Below, piece after piece: positions 8,498 through 17,100 of a stretch of 64,000 nt of DNA (its first letter is position 1; every line of letters begins with the position of its first letter). This stretch comes from Mycoplasma sp. CAG:776. GTDB lineage: Bacteria; Bacillota_I; Bacilli_A; RF39; UBA660. The position numbers and the translations under genes are program-made. The stretch spans positions 133,879 through 197,878 of the forward strand of contig FR903076.1 of assembly GCA_000438195.1 (NCBI GenBank), written 5' to 3'. A model generated the notes under the pieces. The model was not told the DNA's origin, ran no database searches, and saw only the letters and a program-made list of their open reading frames with translations.

Positions 8498-8758
8498 ATT
8501 AAAAACTTTAATTTTTTCATCAATTCTTTTCTTATTTATAACATGATCTGGATTATAAGTAATTAATTCATATGTAGAAATACCTAATTTGAAAGCTATT
8601 TCTTCAATATGATCAATTGTAATATTTTCTTCACCACGTTCAATACAAGCCATATATTTTGGATTAAGTTCTAAATTTGTATAAAACTTTTCTTGAGATA
8701 AACCAGATTGATAACGATAATATTTTAAATTCATGCCAACTACTTCTTTTAAGTTCAT
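8495..8758 (-). CDS. XRE-family regulator
   Basis: The 87-residue protein has a Cro/C1-type helix-turn-helix at residues about 10-65 (GLSQEKFYTNLELNPKYMACIERG) and a Lys-rich tail. I choose the start MNLKEVVGMNLKYYRYQ at 8758 because GAGGAGTGTTTGG precedes it. An ATG further upstream (8812) would add residues without a ribosome-binding site. It diverges from another small XRE gene at 8877. The pair could form a switch, but no target is visible beyond their own promoters. Confidence 0.75.
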   Translation of the reverse strand: MNLKEVVGMNLKYYRYQSGLSQEKFYTNLELNPKYMACIERGEENITIDHIEEIAFKLGISTYELITYNPDHVINKKRIDEKIKVFN

Positions 8759-8829
8759 CCAAACACTCCTCACACTTAATATTATTGATAAATAATCATA
8801 AAGTCTACCCAACTATAACTATACAAAAT

Positions 8830-8858
8830 TTGACAACCAAAAAATTTTGATATATTAT
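8830..8858 (+). promoter_or_regulatory. consensus promoter of the small XRE gene
   Basis: TTGACA (8830-8835), a 17-base spacer and TATTAT (8853-8858) precede the XRE gene at 8877. The site lies in the divergent intergenic region of two regulators. Confidence 0.75.
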
Positions 8859-8876
8859 AGTACTAGTGGAGGAGTT

Positions 8877-9095
8877 ATGGCAAAAAGTAGTACAAATGTA
8901 AATTTTAAATTACAAAGTTTACGCAAAGAAAAAAATATGTCATATGAAAGTGTTGCAAAAGAAGTAGGAATTTGCAAAGCTTATTATTGGCAAATTGAAA
9001 ATGGTAATAGAAGACTATATTACGATTTAGCATTAAAAATAGCGAATGTTTTTAAATTAAAACCAGATGAGCTATTTTATGAATATTATAAATAA
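8877..9095 (+). CDS. small XRE-family regulator
   Basis: The 72-residue protein is almost entirely a helix-turn-helix domain (NMSYESVAKEVGICKAYYWQIENG), ending FKLKPDELFYEYYK. Start ATG 8877 follows GGAGG directly, and an upstream in-frame ATG at 8847 overlaps the -10 box, so it is rejected. Single-domain proteins of this kind are dimeric DNA-binding repressors. The targets are unknown. Confidence 0.75.
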   Translation: MAKSSTNVNFKLQSLRKEKNMSYESVAKEVGICKAYYWQIENGNRRLYYDLALKIANVFKLKPDELFYEYYK

Positions 9096-9142
9096 TCAAT
9101 TCTCATACTTTCTAGCATATATTATGTTAGGAGGTATTTTTT

Positions 9143-9382
9143 ATGTTAGATGATTCTTTTTTTAAGAAGATTGAAAAGAAAACAAAGGTAGATAAAAATA
9201 CCATAGTATCTTTAGCAGAAAAATTACAAAAAGGAAATATGAAAGACGAAAAAACATTAAATGAAGTAATTGATACATTAAGTAAAATGACAGGAAAAAA
9301 AGTAAACAAAGATTTAAAAGAGAAGATTATAAAAAAAGTAATAAATGATGATGTTCCACAAAATGTTGATAAAATGTTTTAA
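9143..9382 (+). CDS. SpoVIF-like sporulation protein
   Basis: The 79-residue protein begins MLDDSFFKKIEKKTKVDKN and contains GNMKDEKTLNEVIDTLSKM and the ending DVPQNVDKMF. This layout matches the stage VI sporulation protein F family, needed for late spore-coat assembly in Bacillus. It starts behind AGGAGGTATTTTT. CATATATTA at 9116-9124 resembles the -10 box of mother-cell or forespore sigma factors, but I find no convincing -35 at the right distance. The assignment rests on remembered family pattern. Confidence 0.7.
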   Translation: MLDDSFFKKIEKKTKVDKNTIVSLAEKLQKGNMKDEKTLNEVIDTLSKMTGKKVNKDLKEKIIKKVINDDVPQNVDKMF

Positions 9383-9436
9383 AATATTTGTACTTTTCTA
9401 GAATAATTTGCTATAATATCATCTAGGTGGAGTAAA

Positions 9437-9961
9437 ATGGAGCAAATAAAGAGTGTTATAGACTTAATGAATTTTTTGGAAAATATAAAATATGGTTGGA
9501 TGGATATTAACCAAAATATTTATTTAGATACAGAAAAAGGATTCAAGAAAAAATATGTTTTATCGAAACCTGAGGAAGTAATAGAAAACAAAGTAGGAAT
9601 TTGTTATGATCAAGTAGAATTAGAAAGAGTAGTTTTTAAAAACTTGGGGATAAAATTTAACACTTATTTTATGGTCTATTATGATGCTAAAAAATTATTT
9701 ACTCATACTTTTATAGTATATGAAGAAAACGAAAAATTTTATTGGTTTGAACATGCTTGGGAGGCATATAAAGGAATTCATGAATTTATGAGTTTATTTG
9801 ATCTACTAAAAGATATAAAAGATAAATTTCAAAAATATAATAAATTAAGAAATATGGATTTAGATTATTTATGTATTTATAAGTATAAAAAGCCAAAACA
9901 ACATATTAGTTTAAAAGATTTTTACAAACACTGTGAAAATGGTGAAAACGTATTAATCTAA
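9437..9961 (+). CDS. transglutaminase-like cysteine protein
   Basis: The 174-residue cytosolic protein (no signal peptide) has the transglutaminase-like core: the Cys nucleophile in KVGICYDQ (about 57), the His in FTHTFIVY (about 92) and an acidic partner near YWFEHAW. Such domains act as peptidases or amide-forming enzymes, and the substrate cannot be guessed. It ends just before the T-box promoter. Start: ATG 9437 behind AGGTGGAGTAAA. Confidence 0.75.
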   Translation: MEQIKSVIDLMNFLENIKYGWMDINQNIYLDTEKGFKKKYVLSKPEEVIENKVGICYDQVELERVVFKNLGIKFNTYFMVYYDAKKLFTHTFIVYEENEKFYWFEHAWEAYKGIHEFMSLFDLLKDIKDKFQKYNKLRNMDLDYLCIYKYKKPKQHISLKDFYKHCENGENVLI

Positions 9962-9963
9962 AC

Positions 9964-9992
9964 TTGCAAATATCAAAATTATATGTTATACT
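9964..9992 (+). promoter_or_regulatory. promoter of the T-box/thrS operon
   Basis: TTGCAA (9964-9969), a 17-base spacer and TATACT (9987-9992). Transcription would start near 9999, at the beginning of the T-box leader. Confidence 0.75.
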
Positions 9993-9998
9993 TTAAAA

Positions 9999-10205
9999 TA
10001 GAAATCGCAAAAGAAAGACAAGATTTATAAAATGTTTTTTATAGAGAGTTGATGGATGGTGTGAATCAATAAAAAGTTTTATAAGTTACTACTTTCTAGA
10101 GAGACTAATCATCTCCGGTTAAAACCGTTATCAAAATTAAGTAATAAAAAGGATGGTACCGCTTAAAATTTAAGCTCCTGAGGTAGCATTCTTTTTCTAT
10201 TTAGG
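9999..10205 (+). promoter_or_regulatory. T-box riboswitch (threonine type)
   Basis: The leader shows Stem I with its AGAGAG-type element (AGAGAGTTGATGG), a specifier region with an ACT triplet in GTTACTACTT, and the conserved T-box AAGGATGGTACCGC (about 10149-10162). A terminator follows, formed by this strand and GGTAGCATTCTT before a T-run. Uncharged tRNA-Thr would pair with the specifier and with the T-box bulge, preventing termination. thrS lies downstream, so the amino acid is threonine. The specifier assignment is by eye. Confidence 0.9.
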
Positions 10206-10214
10206 GAGGTAAAA

Positions 10215-10637
10215 ATGTTTCAAAATTATTTGATAAGAATTAAAGTAGAGTTAAATTCTGATTTAACTCATTATTTATCAAAACTAACAAAAGGATTAAT
10301 TGGATACACGATAGGAAATGCATATAAGAGCGATACTTATACAGCAGTTATAGACGTTTCCTTTGAGAATGGTGTAACAGCGCCCATTACTCTTGATAAA
10401 TTGACAATTATTGATGAGGAATACTTAACTTTTTTAGAGAAAAGAGAACGGAAATTTTTAGATAGTTTAGCAAATGCTACAAATATTATAAAAAAAGTTG
10501 GACCCAAAGGAGGATTTAAAAAGCTAACGTTTAAATACGATTTTGGAGAAATGGATATTTATAATAGATCTCAAGCAGAAAAAATTATAAATGAGTTTGA
10601 AAAATTAAAGAAGGAAATAAAAGAAGTTATAATTTAA
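10215..10637 (+). CDS. conserved-looking hypothetical between T-box and thrS
   Basis: The 140-residue soluble protein has an alpha/beta-like N-terminal half (LIRIKVELNSDLTHYLSKLT), a central GPKGGFKKLTFKYDFG segment and a charged C-terminal helix. I do not recognise the family. It starts at ATG 10215 behind GGGAGGTAAAA, right after the T-box terminator, and thrS follows 16 bases after its stop. It is therefore controlled by threonyl-tRNA charging. A role linked to threonine or translation is an inference from position only. Confidence 0.7.
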   Translation: MFQNYLIRIKVELNSDLTHYLSKLTKGLIGYTIGNAYKSDTYTAVIDVSFENGVTAPITLDKLTIIDEEYLTFLEKRERKFLDSLANATNIIKKVGPKGGFKKLTFKYDFGEMDIYNRSQAEKIINEFEKLKKEIKEVII

Positions 10638-10653
10638 TGAGGAGGAAGAAAAA

Positions 10654-12411
10654 ATGATAAATATTAAAGAAGATGAAAAATTAAGTGTATTGAATCACAG
10701 TTGTGCTCATTTGTTAGCTCAAGCAGTAAAACATATATATCCTGAGGCAAAATTTTGGGTAGGACCAGTAATTGAAGAAGGATTTTATTATGATATTGAC
10801 TTAGGAGATATCACTCTTACAGAGGATGACCTACCAGCAATTGAAAAAGAAATGAAAAAATTAGCTAAAGATGGAAAAAGAATTGTAAGACAAGAACTAA
10901 CGAAAAAAGAGGCTTTAGAAAAATTTAAAGATGATCCTTATAAAATAGATTTAATTAAAAGAATGAATGAAGAAGAAACTATTATTAGTTGCTATACTCA
11001 AGGAGATTTTACTGATTTATGTCGTGGTCCTCATGTTGAAACAGTAAAAGAATGCAAGAATTTTAAACTATTAAAAGTAAGTGGAGCATATTGGAAAGGG
11101 GATAAAAATAATAAAGTTCTTCAAAGAATTTATGGTATTTGTTTTGACACTCCAGAGAAACTAGAAGAACATTTGAAAATGCGAGAAGAAGCTAAAGAAA
11201 GAGACCACCGTAAACTAGGAAAAGAACTAAATATCTTTATGACAAATGATTTAGTTGGAAAAGGACTTCCAATGTATTTACCCAATGGTTATATTATTTG
11301 GGAAGAACTAGAGAATTATATTAAAGGAAAAGAAAAAAAATTAGGATATCATCATGTTTTAACTCCTCCACTTGGAAATGTAGAATTATATAAAACCAGT
11401 GGTCATTGGGAACATTACCAAGAAAATATGTTTCCAAAAATGGAAGTAGATGGTGAAGAATTTGTATTAAGACCAATGAATTGTCCGCACCATATGATGA
11501 TTTACGCAAATCAAATTCACTCTTATCGTGATCTTCCAATTCGTATTGGTGAAATAGCAAGAGATTGTCGTTACGAAGCAAGCGGGGCTTTAAAAGGAAT
11601 TGAAAGAGTAAGAACCTTTTGTCAAAATGATGCACACTTATTTGTAACTTCTGAACAAATCGAATCAGAATTTAGTCTAGTAGTGAATTTAATATTAGAT
11701 GTTTATAAAGAATTAGGTATCAAAGATTATCATTTTGAATTATCATTAAGAGATCCAGAAGATAAAGAAAAATACTATCCTGATGATGAAATGTGGAATC
11801 ATGCTGAAAATACCTTAAGAAAAGTACTAAGTCATATTGGAATACCTTATATAGAAAAAACGGGAGAAGCCGCATTTTATGGTCCAAAACTTGATGTACA
11901 AGTTCGCCCGGCTGTTGGAAATGAATACACATTATCTACTTGTCAGTTAGATTTTTGTTTACCTATGAAATTTAATTTAACTTATATTGATAAAGATGGA
12001 AGCAAAAAAACACCAGTAGTATTACATAGAGCCATATTTGGTAGTTTAGATCGCTTTATCGCTTACTACTTAGAAGAAAGAAAAGGCTTGTTTCCATTAT
12101 GGCTCGCTCCAGTACAAGTAAATATAATTCCTGTTAATAATGAATATCATTTAGATTATGCTAAGAATTTAAAAGAAAAATTAGAAGAAGCAGGAATAAG
12201 AGTAGAACTAGATGATCGTGAAGAAAAGCTAGGATATAAAATGCGTGAAAGCGTAATGAAAAAGAAAAATTATGCTGTAATCATTGGAAATAAAGAAACT
12301 GAAAATAAAATGGTAAGTTATCGTAAATGTGGAAGTGAGGAAACCATAACTGTAAGTATAGATGATTTTATTAATTTATTATTAGAAGAAATAAAAATGA
12401 AAAAGAATTAG
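10654..12411 (+). CDS. thrS: threonyl-tRNA synthetase lacking TGS domain
   Basis: The 585-residue enzyme charges tRNA-Thr. The second-domain editing site is present (NHSCAHLL near 13 and DLCRGPHV near 122), followed by the class II catalytic core with Zn-binding Cys in RPMNCPHHMMIY (about 278), motif 3 HRAIFGSLDRF (about 455) and an anticodon-binding domain. Typical bacterial ThrRS has about 640 residues with an N-terminal TGS domain. Here the protein begins directly at the editing domain. Start: ATG 10654 behind GAGGAGGAAGAAAAA. T-box control precedes it. Confidence 0.95.
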   Translation: MINIKEDEKLSVLNHSCAHLLAQAVKHIYPEAKFWVGPVIEEGFYYDIDLGDITLTEDDLPAIEKEMKKLAKDGKRIVRQELTKKEALEKFKDDPYKIDLIKRMNEEETIISCYTQGDFTDLCRGPHVETVKECKNFKLLKVSGAYWKGDKNNKVLQRIYGICFDTPEKLEEHLKMREEAKERDHRKLGKELNIFMTNDLVGKGLPMYLPNGYIIWEELENYIKGKEKKLGYHHVLTPPLGNVELYKTSGHWEHYQENMFPKMEVDGEEFVLRPMNCPHHMMIYANQIHSYRDLPIRIGEIARDCRYEASGALKGIERVRTFCQNDAHLFVTSEQIESEFSLVVNLILDVYKELGIKDYHFELSLRDPEDKEKYYPDDEMWNHAENTLRKVLSHIGIPYIEKTGEAAFYGPKLDVQVRPAVGNEYTLSTCQLDFCLPMKFNLTYIDKDGSKKTPVVLHRAIFGSLDRFIAYYLEERKGLFPLWLAPVQVNIIPVNNEYHLDYAKNLKEKLEEAGIRVELDDREEKLGYKMRESVMKKKNYAVIIGNKETENKMVSYRKCGSEETITVSIDDFINLLLEEIKMKKN

Positions 12412-12437
12412 ATGTTACAAAAGTAGCATCTTTTTTA
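12411..12437 (+). terminator. terminator after thrS
   Basis: GATGTTAC (12411-12418) pairs with GTAGCATC (12423-12430), followed by T6. Confidence 0.75.
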
Positions 12438-12525
12438 GTATCAATAATTTGTAAAGAAGGATAAGTTATATGTCAAATAAAGTAAAAAAATGATATACTT
12501 AAATAAAGAATAGGGAGTGTATAGG

Positions 12526-14220
12526 ATGAAAAAAGCTTTAGTGTTAATTGCCATGTTATTTATGGGAATATCTAGTGTAAATGCTGAGGACATCACTTTA
12601 GAATTATGTGAATATTCTGATGAATATAAAGCATGGCTAAATTTAAGTATCGAAGAAAAAGAAAACGTTTCCATGCCAAATATGTGTAAGCAAGAAAAAG
12701 AAAGTAGCTTAATAGGAAGTTCAAATAGCTATTCTATGGAACGCTTTACATTACAAGATGAATTTATATTAGATGTAAGGGATCAAGGAGTAAGTGATGA
12801 TTGTTGGGCTTTTTCTACTTTAGCATCGATTGAATCTAATCTATTAAAAAATAAAATAAATACCGATTATTTAAGTGTCGCCCACTTAGAATTAATGACT
12901 CAGAAATCCTTATATATACCAAGTTTTATTACTTTTAACAGAAATTTTAATAGTGGTGGAAAATTAGAATATACAGCAGCATATGTTTTAAATAATTGGG
13001 GACCAATAAAAGAAAGTGAGTTACCATTTCAAACAATCACTAATTTAATAGCAAATACTACGACAATTAATCAAGTAGATGTAACAAGTAAAAAAGCAAG
13101 TGTAGATGTAGATGATATTTTCTATTTAAATAATTCTCAAGGAATATGTAGTGAAAATAGTATAAGAACAATCAAACAATATTTAGTAAATCATGGTGCT
13201 TTAGCGGCTTCCTTATATTTTGATACAAAATCAAATTATAGTAATGGAGCATATTACTATTATAATGGAAGTGATATTTCTAATCATGCAGTAACTATTG
13301 TAGGATGGGACGACAATATAGAAGTAACCAATTTTAAAAATAATGCCACCAGAAAAGGAGCATGGATCGTCAAAAATTCTTACGGAACAACAAATGGAGA
13401 AAATGGTTACTATTATATTTCATATGATGATGTGAATATTTGTACAAATATAGTTGGTTTTTATAATACCGATTTAAATGTATCAGATGAAGCATATTAT
13501 TATGATGATTTAGGAACAAATGTTACACTAAAGAGTAAGTCTGATGTTAATTACGTTGCTAATATATTTACAAAACAAAATGCTAATGCTGAAAAAATAG
13601 ATAAAATAACATTTGCTAGTAATAATGAAGGAATTAATTATACAGTATATTATGCAAGCAATGCTTCTTTAAAAGATTATGTAGAAATAGCCAAAGGAAC
13701 AACATCTCATGCCGGTTATATTAGTATAATTCCGAGTAAAGATATTTATGTAACTGAAAAATTTTCAATTATCGTAAAATATGAAACAGATAGTAATACC
13801 GAAGACATTATTCCAATCGCTATGAAGGGTGCCTCAGCAAATAGCCCTTATCATAATTTTGAAATAACTAAAGGAGTATCCTATTTTTCAACAAATGGCG
13901 AAAAATGGTTAGATTTAGGTGAAAAAGTATTTGCTCAAGCATCAATAAGAGTATACACAAGTATAAAAGAACAAGAGCAAACTCCTGAAATTAATAATAC
14001 AGAAAAAGTAGAAAATGATGCTAATGTTGAAGTAGTAAATCCTAACAAAGATGTAGATGGGGTAGTACTTGGAGATACAGTATCTACTCCAGATGATAGC
14101 GATATCGAAGTTGACACTCCACCAACAGGGATGGTAAGTGGAATTTCTATTATAGTAGTATTATTAATAATAGGAACGGTTATCTATTTCAAAAAGAAAA
14201 ATAAAATTTTCAAAATTTAA
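12526..14220 (+). CDS. surface-anchored papain-like (C1) protease
   Basis: The 564-residue protein has a signal peptide (MKKALVLIAMLFMGISSVNA) and a C1A peptidase domain: catalytic Cys in DDCWAFSTLASIES (about 92), His in SNHAVTIVGWDD (about 254) and Asn in WIVKNSYGTTNGENG (about 284). A beta-rich lectin-like region follows, then an acidic linker, a C-terminal membrane helix (about 535-555) and a Lys-rich tail, so it faces outside and stays membrane-bound. I prefer ATG 12526 because GGGAG sits 9 bases upstream, whereas GTG 12517 would overlap that site. Extracellular proteolysis is likely, target unknown. Confidence 0.88.
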   Translation: MKKALVLIAMLFMGISSVNAEDITLELCEYSDEYKAWLNLSIEEKENVSMPNMCKQEKESSLIGSSNSYSMERFTLQDEFILDVRDQGVSDDCWAFSTLASIESNLLKNKINTDYLSVAHLELMTQKSLYIPSFITFNRNFNSGGKLEYTAAYVLNNWGPIKESELPFQTITNLIANTTTINQVDVTSKKASVDVDDIFYLNNSQGICSENSIRTIKQYLVNHGALAASLYFDTKSNYSNGAYYYYNGSDISNHAVTIVGWDDNIEVTNFKNNATRKGAWIVKNSYGTTNGENGYYYISYDDVNICTNIVGFYNTDLNVSDEAYYYDDLGTNVTLKSKSDVNYVANIFTKQNANAEKIDKITFASNNEGINYTVYYASNASLKDYVEIAKGTTSHAGYISIIPSKDIYVTEKFSIIVKYETDSNTEDIIPIAMKGASANSPYHNFEITKGVSYFSTNGEKWLDLGEKVFAQASIRVYTSIKEQEQTPEINNTEKVENDANVEVVNPNKDVDGVVLGDTVSTPDDSDIEVDTPPTGMVSGISIIVVLLIIGTVIYFKKKNKIFKI

Positions 14221-14251
14221 AACACTTTAGAAAAAACTCTAAAGTGTTTTC
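14221..14251 (+). terminator. strong terminator after the C1 protease
   Basis: AACACTTTAGA (14221-14231) pairs with TCTAAAGTGTT (14239-14249) around a short A-rich loop, then TTT. Confidence 0.9.
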
Positions 14252-14296
14252 TGTCGACCTATAATATGGTTAAAAATACGGGAGATCGACAGAAAA
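14247..14296. repeat. 11-bp inverted repeat at the CRISPR leader side
   Basis: TTTTCTGTCGA (14247-14257) is perfectly complementary to TCGACAGAAAA (14286-14296), with 28 bases between. It overlaps the protease terminator on one side and begins the A/T-rich leader of the CRISPR array on the other. It may be a second terminator or a protein-binding site. Confidence 0.5.
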
Positions 14297-14377
14297 AAAG
14301 CCTTAAATAAGTAAAACAAGTAGTAAAAAATAACAAATTATGTTATATTAATATTGATTTTATTAGAAAAATCACCA

Positions 14378-14798
14378 GTTTATAATGAAGCATACTGCAA
14401 TTTAAAGTTTAACTCTTGTCTTATGATACTAATCAAACTGGATGTTTATAATGAAGCATACTGCAATTTAAAGCTTAGTGTAATTGTTGAATTGTCTCAA
14501 CAGAGAAAGTTTATAATGAAGCATACTGCAATTTAAAGTAGGAATAATAAATTCGTCAAATATAATCTTATTAGTTTATAATGAAGCATACTGCAATTTA
14601 AAGAAATGAGGGGTGAACTTGCTAATCAAATTGCGATTGTTTATAATGAAGCATACTGCAATTTAAAGGTTACAAATACTTATGTAAATGGGAATAAAGA
14701 AATGTTTATAATGAAGCATACTGCAATTTAAAGGTAATATTGGAATAAAGCAATGGAATCATTTTAAAGTTTATAATGAAGCATACTGCAATTGAAAA
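14378..14798 (+). CRISPR. CRISPR array, 7 repeats and 6 spacers
   Basis: A 30-base repeat (begins GTTTATAATGAAGCATACTG, ends CAATTTAAAG) occurs at 14378, 14444, 14509, 14574, 14639, 14704 and 14769. Spacers are 36, 35, 35, 35, 35 and 35 bases and unrelated to each other. Six repeats are identical and the seventh differs in its last bases (ATTGAAAA for ATTTAAAG). This degeneracy marks it as the old, distal end, so the leader is the A/T-rich 14297-14377 stretch on the left. Repeat and spacer lengths suggest class 1 (I-B or III), but no cas gene is present in the window to decide this. Confidence 0.92.
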
Positions 14799-14818
14799 AA
14801 GTCTACCGAAGTAAACTT

Positions 14819-16297
14819 TTATAATACAATAGCAATTAAATTATTAGCACCTTTATTTACAATCTTAGTGACTGTTTGTGAAAGCTTATATCTTGTAGCA
14901 TCCGGCATCATGGAAAGTTTTGCTTGTATGCCTTCCTGAACAATAGCTTCTAAGCTTCTACCGAATATTTCGCTTTGCCAAATTGAATTTGGATCTTTTT
15001 CATAGTCCTTCATTAAATAATTAATTAATTCTTTACTTTGAGCTTCACTACCAATAATTGGTTCAAAAGTAGATTGAACTTCCACTTTCATTAAATGAAT
15101 AGAAGAAGCAGTAGCTTTTAATTTAACACCATAACGGGATCCTTGTTTTACAATCTCTGGAGTTTCTAATTTCATATCACGGATAGTAGGGTAAACGATT
15201 CCATATCCTGCATTTCTAGCAACTTTCAAAGCATCTTTAATGGAATCCATTTCTTCCTTTGATTCTTTATACCCTGCAAAAATTCGAATAAGTCCAGCTT
15301 TAGTTGTAGCAGCATCCCCCATAATACTAGTTAAAACTTCATTATATAATTCTTCTCTTGTTTCTAAATTAATTGTAACAGTTCCTGTAGCAGCATCAAG
15401 TTCACTAATATAAGATTTAGTAATATATTCGCTATCTTCGAAATGTCCTAAAATAAAATCAATATCTTTAATTTTTTCTACACTAATAACGCTTTCTTTA
15501 ATTTTTTCTAAAAAATGTAATTTAATTTCATGTGTTTTAGGAAGAGCATCGATCCATTCTGGTACATTTACTTTAATATCTAAAACGGGGAATTCATATA
15601 ACGCTTTCTTTAAAATCTCCATAATTTCTACTTCATTCATTTTTTCAGCACTAATAGGAAGGACTGGAATATCATAAGCCTCTTCCATTTCTTTTGCGAT
15701 CCGTACTGTTTCAGTATTAGTAGGGTGAATACTATTTAAAATAACAATAAAAGGTTTTCCAATTTCTTTTAATTCGTTGATAACTCGAGCTTCCGCTTCT
15801 ACATAATTCATTCTTGGAATTTCACCAAATGAACCATCAGTTGTAACCACAATACCAATGGTAGCATGATCTTTAATTACCTTTTCAGTACCAATCTCAG
15901 CTGCTTCTACAAAGGGAATAGAATCAGGGAACCAAGGAGTTTTTACCATTCTGGGATTTCCATCTTCATCTTCATAACCTTGAGCTCCAGGAATAACAAA
16001 ACCGACACAGTCCACTAATTTAATATTAGTTGTAAACTCATCAACGGTTACTTCTGCACCATTGGATGGAACGAACTTCGGTTCAGTTGTCATAATAGCT
16101 TTTCCTTGGGCACTTTGTGGTATTTCATCTAAACAATGTTTTTTCTCATAGTCATCGGTGATATTAGGAACAACTAAGTTTTCAATAAATCTTTTAATAA
16201 AAGTAGATTTACCAGTTCTAACTGCTCCTACCACTCCAAGATAAATACTTCCATTCCCTCTTTTGGCTATTGATTCAAGTAATTCTTTTTTTTCCAA
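14819..16297 (-). CDS. spoIVA: SpoIVA, spore-coat basement ATPase
   Basis: SpoIVA is a mother-cell ATPase that polymerises on the forespore surface and anchors the coat. The sequence shows the Walker A motif GAVRTGKST near residue 25 and family blocks throughout. I place the start at TTG 16297 (MEKKELLESIAKRG), preceded by GGTGA at the right distance. This gives 492 residues, the same length and MEK beginning as the Bacillus protein. The ATG at 16315 has a poor ribosome-binding site. The 3' end lies 20 bases from the CRISPR array. This gene is strong evidence for endospore formation. Confidence 0.95.
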   Translation of the reverse strand: MEKKELLESIAKRGNGSIYLGVVGAVRTGKSTFIKRFIENLVVPNITDDYEKKHCLDEIPQSAQGKAIMTTEPKFVPSNGAEVTVDEFTTNIKLVDCVGFVIPGAQGYEDEDGNPRMVKTPWFPDSIPFVEAAEIGTEKVIKDHATIGIVVTTDGSFGEIPRMNYVEAEARVINELKEIGKPFIVILNSIHPTNTETVRIAKEMEEAYDIPVLPISAEKMNEVEIMEILKKALYEFPVLDIKVNVPEWIDALPKTHEIKLHFLEKIKESVISVEKIKDIDFILGHFEDSEYITKSYISELDAATGTVTINLETREELYNEVLTSIMGDAATTKAGLIRIFAGYKESKEEMDSIKDALKVARNAGYGIVYPTIRDMKLETPEIVKQGSRYGVKLKATASSIHLMKVEVQSTFEPIIGSEAQSKELINYLMKDYEKDPNSIWQSEIFGRSLEAIVQEGIQAKLSMMPDATRYKLSQTVTKIVNKGANNLIAIVL

Positions 16298-16487
16298 AAT
16301 TTCACCATCTTTCATCTTTCTAATTAAAAATATGAATAGGATGAAAAAAATAGTACAAGTTTTAAATATTCTTTATTCATTTATAATAATTTAACGAAAT
16401 ATCTAGTTATTTATATAACAAAGTAAAATAAAAAATCTTTACTAAAAAAATAATGTTTGCTATAATTACAAAGAGGATGTGATAATT

Positions 16488-17039
16488 TTGAAGAAAGTAT
16501 TAATTTTATTATTAATGTTAACCAGTTTAGTAATAATACCTAGTAATGTAAAAGCTGAAAGTGACAAAATCACAGTATATTTATTTAGAGGAGATACTTG
16601 TGTTCATTGTGAAGATGCATTAGAGTATATTAATAATCACAGGGAATTAATTCCTGATAATGTCGAGATTGTAACTTACGAAGTGTGGAAAAATGAAACA
16701 AATGCCAATTTACAAGATGCCGTAGCTGATTACCTAGATGTAGATAAAACAGCCAAGGATTATGGAACACCATTTTTTGTTGTTGGAAGTGAATATGTAA
16801 AGGGTTATGGAACTGGTACATGGGAAGAATTATTCGAAATAGTGGAAGATTATGAAAAAGAAGGGGACTATGAAGATATTGTTTCAAAAGTAATTAGTGA
16901 TGAAAAATTAGATGTAGAAGCAAAAACATTAAATGATTTATATAGTGAACCAAGTAAAGCCGTAACAATTATTGTATATTGTGTATTTGGAGCAATTGTT
17001 TTAGGATTTATAGCGATGATTGCATTTTCAAGAAAATAA
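16488..17039 (+). CDS. membrane-anchored thioredoxin-like protein
   Basis: The 183-residue protein starts with a signal peptide (MKKVLILLLMLTSLVIIPSNVKA). A thioredoxin-like domain follows with the redox pair CVHC (about 35-38) and a cis-Pro context in YGTPFFVV. A C-terminal membrane helix (about 155-178) ends FSRK. It probably acts in extracytoplasmic disulfide chemistry. The start is read as TTG 16488, since GAGG at 16473-16476 would be too close to GTG 16479. A terminator follows. Confidence 0.75.
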   Translation: MKKVLILLLMLTSLVIIPSNVKAESDKITVYLFRGDTCVHCEDALEYINNHRELIPDNVEIVTYEVWKNETNANLQDAVADYLDVDKTAKDYGTPFFVVGSEYVKGYGTGTWEELFEIVEDYEKEGDYEDIVSKVISDEKLDVEAKTLNDLYSEPSKAVTIIVYCVFGAIVLGFIAMIAFSRK

Positions 17040-17067
17040 ACTACTTTAATTAGTAGCTTTTTTTTGT
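17038..17067 (+). terminator. terminator before rplI
   Basis: CTACT (17041-17045) pairs with AGTAG (17052-17056), followed by a run of T's. The stem is short but the T-run is strong. Confidence 0.65.
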
Positions 17068-17100
17068 TATAATTATATATACATGAGAAAGGGAGATCTT

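Noticed and set aside
14354..14536. 60-codon frame with repeated NEAYCNLK-like units
   Set aside because: It is the translation of the CRISPR repeats and spacers, not a repeat protein.
14378..14798. Type II CRISPR array based on the 65-66-base period
   Set aside because: The conserved unit is only 30 bases and neither flank of the spacers is shared, unlike the 36-base repeats of type II; no cas9 or tracrRNA is seen.
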